A stretch of 19,013 nt of DNA from JBBITW01 sp037440525 (GTDB lineage: Bacteria; Desulfobacterota; BSN033; UBA1163), in the NCBI GenBank assembly GCA_037440525.1, contig JBBITW010000055.1, forward strand, positions 1-19,013, read 5' to 3'. This document shows, one piece after another, positions 7,004 to 12,770 of this stretch. A program made the translations under genes and the position numbers. The notes beneath the pieces were generated by a model. It worked only from the letters and a program-made list of their open reading frames with translations, did no database searches and was not told the DNA's origin. Position 1 is the first letter of the stretch. The number at the start of each line of letters is the position of its first letter.

Positions 7004-7978
7004 TTATAGATCAATGATTTGAACTTCGAGCAATAAATCGCCCCGATTGCCTTCGCTATCCATCTTTCCAAGTCCTCTTAAACGCAACTTTGTTCCTTCA
7101 TGGACACCTGGGGGGACTGTGACAATCAAGTTTCTCTTTTTCAATCCCTGCGAAATGGCAACCAGCTTTCGAGTTCCGTAGATGGCTTCTCTCGGGGTAA
7201 TAGTTATGGTTCCATAAACATCCAGTTCCTCAGGGGAAAATAATGGGGATATCTTCTGAATACGGGGTGTTGTTTTTCTCTCCGTGTAGTGCTGGAATCC
7301 TTTAATCAGACTTGTTCTTGGAATAATGTCAAAAACTTTAATGAAAATGAGACCGGCAATAAATCCACCAATATGTGCCCACCATGCAATTCCTCCAACA
7401 CCTTTTGGTGTTATACCTGCAGAGAATAGCTGTAAAAGGAGCCAGTAACCGAGAAAGACGAAAGCAGGAATTTCAACGAATTGAAAAAAGAAGAAGATGG
7501 GGATTAAGGTGAGTATCCGCGAATGGGGGAAGAGCAGAAGGTAAGCCCCCATAATCCCTGAAATAGCACCACTTGCCCCAATGGTTGGAATCTTTGAATT
7601 CCAGTTGGTGATGAGGTGGACGATTCCAGCAATTATACCACAAAAAATATAGAAGATGAAATACCGCAAATGGCCAAGCCTGTCCTCGATATTATCTCCG
7701 AATATATAAAGGAACCACATATTCCCCAGTATGTGAAGAAATCCTCCATGGAGAAACATGGATGTTAGAAAGGGGAGCAACTGCTCAAATGTTGTAAAAT
7801 GGATTGAAATGTCAGGATCAGAATATCTTATGGGGACTATTCCATAGAGAAAAAGTGCCTCCTTAAGGTTGGGCCCCTGGGAGAGTTGCCAGAGAAAGGC
7901 TAAAACGTTTAGAATGATTATCAAAGTATTTACAACTGGAAAGGTCTTTGAACGAATGGCATCACGTATTGGGATCAT
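7004..7978 (-). CDS. Rhomboid intramembrane serine protease fused to a DnaJ C-terminal-like domain
   Basis: 324 residues. Residues 12-215 form a rhomboid core: a HGGFLHILGNMW segment (H82, N86), the catalytic GASG motif (Ser136) and AHIGG (His202), the Ser-His dyad of the family. Rhomboids cleave transmembrane segments within the membrane. After a linker (about 218-250), residues 252-322 read DVYGTITITPREAIYGTRK...VTVPPGVHEGTKLRLRGLGKMD...NRGDLLLEVQII. This is the substrate-binding beta-sandwich pattern of DnaJ/Hsp40 C-terminal domains; there is no J domain and no zinc finger. The tail should face the cytoplasm if the usual six-helix core topology holds. Such a domain could present misfolded or membrane-bound substrates to the protease (inference). 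The start ATG has no Shine-Dalgarno sequence and lies only about 5 nt from the predicted transcription start. Confidence 0.9.
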   Translation of the reverse strand: MIPIRDAIRSKTFPVVNTLIIILNVLAFLWQLSQGPNLKEALFLYGIVPIRYSDPDISIHFTTFEQLLPFLTSMFLHGGFLHILGNMWFLYIFGDNIEDRLGHLRYFIFYIFCGIIAGIVHLITNWNSKIPTIGASGAISGIMGAYLLLFPHSRILTLIPIFFFFQFVEIPAFVFLGYWLLLQLFSAGITPKGVGGIAWWAHIGGFIAGLIFIKVFDIIPRTSLIKGFQHYTERKTTPRIQKISPLFSPEELDVYGTITITPREAIYGTRKLVAISQGLKKRNLIVTVPPGVHEGTKLRLRGLGKMDSEGNRGDLLLEVQIIDL

Positions 7979-7989
7979 ATTTAAAAAAC

Positions 7990-8018
7990 ATTATAAGAGA
8001 AAATCGCTCCCTTTTCAA
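7990..8018 (-). promoter_or_regulatory. Sigma-70 type promoter of the rhomboid gene
   Basis: On the minus strand, TTGAAA (8018-8013), a 17-bp spacer and a perfect TATAAT (7995-7990). Transcription would begin near 7983, giving an almost leaderless message for the ATG at 7978. Confidence 0.6.
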
Positions 8019-8163
8019 TTTTTGCTTGATTTTTAAAAGGTTGTGGGTTAATTATAGGAAAAATTAATTAAGTATTGAGACCAATTATTTGATGAAAAAA
8101 AATTTAAATTTTTAAAAATAGATTTTGACCATTTTGACATTTTTTTAGGCTAAGGTTGAATAA

Positions 8164-8236
8164 GGTCCCATCGTCTAGTGGCCCAGGACATCGGCCTCTC
8201 ACGTCGAAAACACGGGTTCGAATCCCGTTGGGACCA
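8164..8236 (+). tRNA. tRNA-Glu (anticodon CTC)
   Basis: A full cloverleaf can be drawn. The acceptor stem is ggtccca (8164-8170) with tgggacc (8229-8235) and discriminator A at 8236. The anticodon stem TCGGC/GTCGA (one G-T pair) holds loop CTCTCAC, giving anticodon CTC. The T-arm is CGGG-TTCGAAT-CCCG. CCA is not encoded (the next bases are taa). It stands alone; two overlapping TTGAC boxes lie upstream at 8125 and 8134, but no well-spaced -10 is seen. Confidence 0.95.
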
Positions 8237-8322
8237 TAATGATTAAATAATTTAGCTCATTTTTTACTGTCACCAGACTATTACCAGAAAGCAATCTTGA
8301 GCTAAAAAATAAAGGGAATAAA

Positions 8323-8628
8323 ATGGGTGATTTCTGTCATGAATGGGAGCCCGGGGGAATTGGATGTGCGGGACACGGATATCCAGAAATCAATGGAAAG
8401 GTTGTATGCCCATCCGACTGTCTCGGAGATTTCACAGAGATAGCTCGAAAATGGGCTAAGAAGATTGGAGATGGTAAAGAGATTTTATTGGGACTCTGTG
8501 AGGGACACGGAACAAGGGTTTTTCTTTACCGACAGGGAAAACAACTCTTTATAGAACACGCCACAAATGGGCCAATGAAATGGAAGCCGTCAAGAACCCC
8601 AGTTAAGGGAATTCGCAAGAAGAAATAA
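8323..8628 (+). CDS. Small Cys/His-rich protein of unknown function
   Basis: 101 residues; I do not recognise the family. The N-terminal third carries CH at 5-6, C15, H18, C29 and C33, and a second CxxH lies at C59-H62, a spacing that could hold a metal ion. The middle (about 35-55) looks helical and the tail is strongly basic (RTPVKGIRKKK). There is no signal peptide or membrane segment. The start has AGGGA 6 nt before the ATG, and codon use resembles that of the neighbours, so the gene looks real. It lies 86 bp after tRNA-Glu on the same strand and could share its transcript. A metal-binding or nucleic-acid-binding role is a guess from the Cys/His pattern and the basic tail. Confidence 0.7.
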   Translation: MGDFCHEWEPGGIGCAGHGYPEINGKVVCPSDCLGDFTEIARKWAKKIGDGKEILLGLCEGHGTRVFLYRQGKQLFIEHATNGPMKWKPSRTPVKGIRKKK

Positions 8629-8654
8629 CTTGGTTCACTTTTTGTCAGCTATAA

Positions 8655-8681
8655 GCCATCCGCTGGAGTGATTTGTTAGGC
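8655..8681 (-). other. Possible half of an integron attC site
   Basis: Read on the minus strand, this begins GCCTAAC (fits the attC core RYYYAAC) and continues AAATCACTCCAGCGGATGGC, like the left arm of many attC sites. It sits just 3' of hicA, where a cassette's attC would be. The complementary right arm and a GTTRRRY end are not found, so this is weak. Confidence 0.25.
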
Positions 8682-8721
8682 AAAAATAGAACCATCCTTT
8701 TTTGAATTTTTTGACACATCT

Positions 8722-8922
8722 CTACGATAATCTCTTAATGATTCTTTTAGCGAGACCATCTTCAATTTCTCTGTGCCTTGGAATAGGTTGAGTCTTACCA
8801 GTTTGAGGATTTTTATACCAATCATGGTTAGCACCATGACGCACAAAAACACAACCAATTGAACTGATTATTCTAAGCAATTCTTCTCTTTTCAAATTGA
8901 TAAATATCGAATCTTTGCTCAA
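8722..8922 (-). CDS. hicA: HicA-family toxin (orphan)
   Basis: Up to 66 residues with the complete HicA dsRNA-binding-like fold: helix KREELLRIISSIG, strands CVFVRHGANHDWYKNPQTGKTQPIPRH with the expected catalytic His in GANHDWY, and helix EDGLAKRIIKRL. HicA toxins cut mRNA and are normally held by a HicB antitoxin encoded next door. No hicB is visible on either side: 8629-8721 is too short, and the other side holds a vapB remnant on the opposite strand. The start is uncertain. Only TTG codons exist (8922 or 8895), neither has a good ribosome binding site, and family similarity begins near 8895. The 5' end therefore abuts the vapB fragment directly, as at a recombination junction. The gene may be silent or a leftover. 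Confidence 0.6.
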   Translation of the reverse strand: MSKDSIFINLKREELLRIISSIGCVFVRHGANHDWYKNPQTGKTQPIPRHREIEDGLAKRIIKRLS

Positions 8923-9154
8923 TCAGACCGCTTCAGAACTTAAGACCAGCAAGGCTGAAGTAATAAAACAATCGGTTATGGATTATTGTAGCAGAGTTTT
9001 CAAAGAGAAGAGGAAGCGACCCTATGAGATCATTAAAGACCTTTTATATATTGGAGGAAGTGGAAGAGGTGATCTTTCAGAAAGAAGCGAAGATATCCTT
9101 AGAGAAAGATTCAGATTCACTCGAAATTCAAAAAATATTTACACTTCAACATAA
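8897..9154 (+). pseudogene. VapB-like ribbon-helix-helix antitoxin, truncated at both ends
   Basis: The readable part, ESLLNQTASELKTSKAEVIKQSVMDYC, looks like the two helices of a ribbon-helix-helix DNA-binding domain (as in VapB/CopG-type antitoxins). It is followed by KRPYEIIKDLLYIGGSGRGDLSERSEDILRERF, the toxin-neutralising tail seen in antitoxins of PIN-domain toxins. The N-terminal beta strand that contacts DNA is missing; the frame opens only at a TTG (8897) with no ribosome binding site, right where hicA ends on the other strand. After about 9118 the frame continues into nonsense, while another frame carries a toxin tail. I read this as a decayed antitoxin. Confidence 0.55.
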
Positions 9155-9230
9155 ATATTTCTCTATTTACCGTTATAAACAAAAAAGAGGTTTACACTTA
9201 TTTCCCCCAAAATATAAACTTTTTATTTGA
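9120..9230 (+). pseudogene. C-terminal tail of a VapC (PIN-domain) toxin
   Basis: In the frame starting at 9120 the sequence reads LEIQKIFTLQHKYFSIYRYKQ and on to LFPPKYKLFI and a stop. This resembles the end of PIN-domain toxins, where a final strand and helix read like IFTLDxxxFSIYR...LFP. All the acidic catalytic residues, which lie earlier in the domain, are absent. It directly follows the antitoxin tail but in a different frame, consistent with an internal deletion of most of vapC. The call rests on a short pattern. Confidence 0.4.
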
Positions 9231-9255
9231 TCATGCTCTCAGAAACCAATAAATA

Positions 9256-9273
9256 GTAGTGATTAATTACTAC
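9256..9273. repeat. 18-bp near-perfect palindrome
   Basis: gtagtgattaattactac is symmetrical except for one central G/T pair. It could be an operator, but there is no nearby intact gene to regulate. The surrounding 9231-9505 stretch holds no credible gene; the short open frames there overlap on both strands and resemble nothing I know. Confidence 0.4.
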
Positions 9274-9403
9274 GTTATTTTGGCAGGATTTTAAGGTTTT
9301 ATTTTGACCGAATATTGGAGGAAGAGAGGGGTTTTTGACAAAACGTTTTTTGCGATTTTAGGGGTTTTTTATCAGATTGAGCTAACCATTGGAGGCAAGA
9401 GGA

Positions 9404-9426
9404 GCGGGGAGAGAGGGTCTCCCCGC
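9404..9426. other. GC-rich hairpin, 9-bp perfect stem
   Basis: gcggggaga and tctccccgc pair perfectly around a 5-nt loop (gaggg) in otherwise AT-rich DNA. A T5 run appears only about 10 nt after the stem, so it is at best a weak rho-independent terminator. It may instead be part of a repeat. Confidence 0.5.
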
Positions 9427-9505
9427 TGTGAATCTGTTTTTCTTTGTAAGTTCTCTGTTGGGTTAATTCTGAATTATATATTCTTTCTACCATTTGTATC
9501 GATAG

Positions 9506-9829
9506 GATTTATGGGGGTTACCACAGGGAGTTCACCATGCTCGTAACTGGAAGGAAGCGGCTCGAAAGTTATTAAGAGCCCTCAAACCAGATGGTCAGAT
9601 TCTACTTATAGAATGCCGTGTAGGGCATCCTGTTTTCTACACAGCGTTAAACATGAGTGCCTTATTACAGACCTTTTTTGAGAAGACACTATGGGCGATG
9701 GATTCATCATTTGATGAACTGCCAGATTGCACCACTGAAGAGTTAGCACAGGCCTTTGATGATTCCTTAAAAGATACCTTTTATATGGAATGGAATGGAT
9801 GGCTAATTTTCTGGGGGTATAAGAAATAA
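9506..9829 (+). pseudogene. 3' fragment of a class I SAM-dependent methyltransferase gene
   Basis: An open frame without a usable start codon reads DLWGLPQGVHHARNWKEAARKLLRALKPDGQILLIE and continues to a stop at 9827-9829. This is the post-motif region of class I methyltransferases (HHxxNW followed by LKPxGxLLLIE), with a C-terminal extension ending NGWLIFWGYKK. The SAM-binding glycine loop would lie upstream but is absent: a TAG at 9503 closes the frame and the sequence before it is unrelated. The first in-frame ATG comes well after the conserved part. The gene is therefore 5'-truncated. Its stop faces the chorismate mutase gene across a 37-bp gap. Confidence 0.6.
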
Positions 9830-9866
9830 TAACTTATATCCAGAAGGCCTTTGGAATTTTACTTTT

Positions 9867-10157
9867 TCATTTCACGGATTCTCCTGTTTGTGATCTGCGA
9901 CATATCTTAATGATATGGTGAAATATTTTTTTTATCTCCTCCTCTCTCAGGGGGCCTCTGTTTTTTCTTTTTAAACTCTCTAAAATCTCTTTTTCCCTTT
10001 TAGGGTCATATAAGTTTTTTCCGAGTTGCTTTTTGATCCTTCCTATCTCAATGGCAATTTGGAAACGCCGGTTGAGCAGGTTTAATAATTTTTGGTCAAT
10101 AAGATCGATTTCTTTCCTTTTTTTAAAAATTTTTTCAAAAAGGCTGGATTTCTTCAT
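9867..10157 (-). CDS. Chorismate mutase (AroQ class)
   Basis: 96 residues, all helical, matching the AroQ monofunctional enzyme or the N-terminal domain of P-proteins. It converts chorismate to prephenate for phenylalanine and tyrosine synthesis. The recognisable parts are RKEIDLIDQKLLNLLNRRFQIAIEIGRIK, which carries the conserved arginines and lysine, and YDPKREKEIL, which carries the catalytic Asp-x-x-Arg-Glu group. The final helix (IIKICRRSQ) includes the usual Gln position. It starts 3 bp after the stop of the polyferredoxin gene, so it is probably co-transcribed as the last gene of the operon. It lacks the prephenate dehydratase and ACT domains of full P-proteins. Its place in a redox operon is unusual, but an aminotransferase at the operon's head gives a possible amino-acid link. 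Confidence 0.88.
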   Translation of the reverse strand: MKKSSLFEKIFKKRKEIDLIDQKLLNLLNRRFQIAIEIGRIKKQLGKNLYDPKREKEILESLKRKNRGPLREEEIKKIFHHIIKICRRSQTGESVK

Positions 10158-10160
10158 CTT

Positions 10161-11795
10161 TTATAAGAATCCTTTTGGTTTTTTTGATTTAGGTTTTTCT
10201 TTCAAAATATTACCTTCTTTTTCTTCATTTCCCTCAATCTTAAAGCCTGAATCTTTTAGAATAAACCTGTCATCGCCAGGATCGGGTTTAAATTCCAGTT
10301 GAAGTTTTTTTGCCTCCTTAAGGTAAGATCCTTCTTTAAGGCGAATCTCTCCATCTGGTACCACGACAATAGCAGACTCTCCTTTAACAGGACATCTTTG
10401 TTCACAATATCCACAGCCATTACATTTTGAGGCAATAACTACAGGCCGCCGGTATCCTTCCACCGGCCGAAATACAATCGCATTGTATGGGCAGATCTCA
10501 TCGCATATCAAACATAATTTATTCTGAGCCCAGACCAGACACATCTCCTTTCTCAAAACGGCTGTTCCTACCTTGGCATGGGTCTTTTCTTCAAGTGAAA
10601 GAGAGCGTATGGCCTGTGTGGGACAGACCTTACCACAGATGTTACAGTTCTGATCACAGGGTGCTAATCGCAAGTCCATCTTTGGTGTCCATAGACCTGA
10701 GAATCCTGATTCCCAGAGACAGGGTTGAAGTGTGTTTGTAAGACAGGACTTCATACATTCCCCGCACCTGATACAGGTTTTTAGAAATTCATCTTCGGGA
10801 ATTGAGCCGGGTGCCCGAATGAGCTGGAATTTACCCTGCTGAATGGCAAATGGAGTCTTTGTAGCCAATAGTCCTATCCCCAATCCCCCTGCTATTGAGT
10901 AGATAAATCCCCTTCTTGAAAAATCTACCTTTGAATATTCCCCGACTGAGTGAAAAGATGACGTAAATGTGATAGCATTTTGTGGACAGACTTTAACACA
11001 TCTTCGGCACTGAATACATTCTAATACTCGGGTTTTCTTTGGATCATCAGATATCGCACCCATGGGGCAGTTTTTTTGACATTTCATACACTCGTTGCAA
11101 TCCTCACTAACATGGCGTTTAAAAATGTTAAGTGGAGAGATGAGACTGAGCATTGCCCCGAGAGGACACAGGTATCTACACCAGAAACGAGGTAGAAAAT
11201 AGTTTAGGCAAATGATACCTGAGAAGATGAAAAGGGTGATCAGAGACATATAATAAACTGGTTGAGGATAGTGTAGATAAGATAGGCCTGTCCATCCAAC
11301 CGCCTTGGATAAAGGGCGTAATAAATCAAGCATAAGATTTAAAAGGGTAGTTGTAATGGGGTAGATAAAGAAGGTATAAACCCTTGTAAGGATAGCCATA
11401 GGATCCATAAGAAAGGCAAGGGAGAGACCTGAGATAGCAGCGCTTATAAAAATTATAAGAAGAAGATATTTCACTTTTCGAAAATGGGATTCTGACTTCA
11501 AACCTCTGCGCTTTACCTTATGGAAGAAAATATAGTCTAAAAAATCAATCGTTACGCCCATGGGGCATATGTATGCACAGAAGAAACGACCTATCAATAA
11601 AGTGGCGCCCAGAATAAGAAGTGACCATAGAGCTCGTCCAATTATCTCCCTTGCAGCAAAGATAGCATTGAGACCAAGCAGAGGGTCTAAACGCAGGTAG
11701 ATGTCTGCCGGAAGCCAATTTGGCAGTTTGTATGTAGCAAAAACAAATAGTACGGTAAAGAGGAGAAGGGAGAGACCCTGAATTAAACTTCTCAC
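10161..11795 (-). CDS. Membrane polyferredoxin: NapH-like part fused to NapG/MauM-like part
   Basis: 544 residues. Residues 1-290 look like NapH: about five membrane segments (near 5-20, 52-70, 110-130, 137-158, 180-200), the two CxxxCP motifs FCAYICPMG (C73, C77) and WCRYLCPLG (C206, C210), then two 4Fe-4S motifs at 233-244 and 260-271. Residues 293-544 look like NapG/MauM: a twin-arginine-like SRRGF (293) with a hydrophobic stretch (298-312), then APGSIPEDEF, CIRCGECMKSC (341-351), the CDQNCNICGKVCPTQAI region, CLICDEICP (428-436) and CNGCGYCEQRCP (458-469). NapGH-type pairs pass electrons between quinol and periplasmic enzymes, so this is probably a single-chain version. The start is GTG, overlapping the DUF362 stop as GTGA, so the two are coupled. 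The electron acceptor is unknown. Confidence 0.88.
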   Translation of the reverse strand: MRSLIQGLSLLLFTVLFVFATYKLPNWLPADIYLRLDPLLGLNAIFAAREIIGRALWSLLILGATLLIGRFFCAYICPMGVTIDFLDYIFFHKVKRRGLKSESHFRKVKYLLLIIFISAAISGLSLAFLMDPMAILTRVYTFFIYPITTTLLNLMLDLLRPLSKAVGWTGLSYLHYPQPVYYMSLITLFIFSGIICLNYFLPRFWCRYLCPLGAMLSLISPLNIFKRHVSEDCNECMKCQKNCPMGAISDDPKKTRVLECIQCRRCVKVCPQNAITFTSSFHSVGEYSKVDFSRRGFIYSIAGGLGIGLLATKTPFAIQQGKFQLIRAPGSIPEDEFLKTCIRCGECMKSCLTNTLQPCLWESGFSGLWTPKMDLRLAPCDQNCNICGKVCPTQAIRSLSLEEKTHAKVGTAVLRKEMCLVWAQNKLCLICDEICPYNAIVFRPVEGYRRPVVIASKCNGCGYCEQRCPVKGESAIVVVPDGEIRLKEGSYLKEAKKLQLEFKPDPGDDRFILKDSGFKIEGNEEKEGNILKEKPKSKKPKGFL

Positions 11796-12718
11796 GCCTT
11801 CTCCTTTAAAATATTAAGTTGTTCAATATCGATTTTTCCCAATCCCCTTTGATGTGCGACAAGGAGATGTTCTACCTGCCGACCTCTGAATGTCTGTCCA
11901 TACCATGGAACTATACTCACTCCATAAGAGTCCACTGCTACAGGGTCAGTTCCAGCAATAATAAGGTTTGGTTTTTTAACCTCTCCAGGGCCACCAGGAC
12001 CACCAGAGGTAAGTGCCCTCGAGGCATCGAGAATTGTAAGTTGAGGCCTAATAACTGAAGCCAGGTCAGAGAGAGCCTGGTTGATGTTATATCGTGAATG
12101 AAAGCTCTCACGATCCCGAATCAGTCCCATAAGTCCCTTGATACCGAGGCTCACACCTGTTGTAGAATGAGACTTTGCAACAGGAATATTTATCAATACA
12201 TGACTTTCTAAGACATCCTTAATGACCTCAACCCTTTCCAAAACCTTTCCATTAGGGATTTTAATCTCACGAAAGAACCTTCTATCCTGTACAGTAAAAA
12301 CATGGACACCCGGTATATTCTTACAGGCCTCTCGAATTCCTGTCTTTTCGAGACAGAGTTCTGGCCTGTGGAGTGTGTGATCCAGCACGAGGACTTCCTG
12401 AGCTCCTGCTTCAATACATATCCGAGCAACGGTTGCAACGACCAAAGGGTGGGTGGTAGCCCCAATTTCAGGAGCCCTTGAGAACGACATATTGGGTTTG
12501 ATGATAACACGCTGGCCTTTCTTGACAAATCTTGAGATTCCTCCCATAGCTTCAATTGCCTTTTTAGTAGCAGAGACAGGTTCTCCTGAAATAACCACCA
12601 GATCATATTCATCTTTAGCTTTTAAAGGAGAATGTTTAGCAATAGCAGTCCATGCAATTCCTGCCGCAGCTGTTTTTAAAAATTTCCGTCTTGTTATATT
12701 ATTTTTTGATTTTTCCAA
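11792..12718 (-). CDS. Tat-exported DUF362 domain protein
   Basis: 308 residues. The N-terminus carries a twin-arginine signal (ITRRKFLKTAAAGIAWTAIA, residues 8-27), implying folded export, often with a cofactor. The rest is DUF362: VIIKPNMSFS at 71-80, VLVLDHTL, LINIPVAKSHSTTGVSLGIKGLMG at 175-198 and PNLIIAGTDPVAVDSYG at 250-266. The biochemical function of the family is unsettled; members often occur with 4Fe-4S proteins. This one has no ferredoxin domain of its own but overlaps the polyferredoxin gene by 4 bp. The start is TTG, supported by GAGGAG 6 nt upstream. An exported partner or substrate of the NapG-like half is the natural guess from context. Confidence 0.88.
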   Translation of the reverse strand: MEKSKNNITRRKFLKTAAAGIAWTAIAKHSPLKAKDEYDLVVISGEPVSATKKAIEAMGGISRFVKKGQRVIIKPNMSFSRAPEIGATTHPLVVATVARICIEAGAQEVLVLDHTLHRPELCLEKTGIREACKNIPGVHVFTVQDRRFFREIKIPNGKVLERVEVIKDVLESHVLINIPVAKSHSTTGVSLGIKGLMGLIRDRESFHSRYNINQALSDLASVIRPQLTILDASRALTSGGPGGPGEVKKPNLIIAGTDPVAVDSYGVSIVPWYGQTFRGRQVEHLLVAHQRGLGKIDIEQLNILKEKA

Positions 12719-12770
12719 AATATGCTCCTCTTACATTTAATCAAAAATTAAATAAAATTATTATATCTCT

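Noticed and set aside
8125..8162. Promoter of tRNA-Glu
   Set aside because: Two TTGAC boxes are present, but no -10 hexamer lies at a proper distance that would start transcription before the tRNA.
8251..8306. 9-bp inverted repeat tttagctca / tgagctaaa after the tRNA
   Set aside because: The loop is 38 nt in AT-rich DNA with no T-run; it could be chance.
9304..9546. 80-codon plus-strand frame, with a 64-codon minus-strand frame over part of it
   Set aside because: Neither resembles a known protein, they overlap each other and the GC-rich hairpin, and have no convincing start signals.
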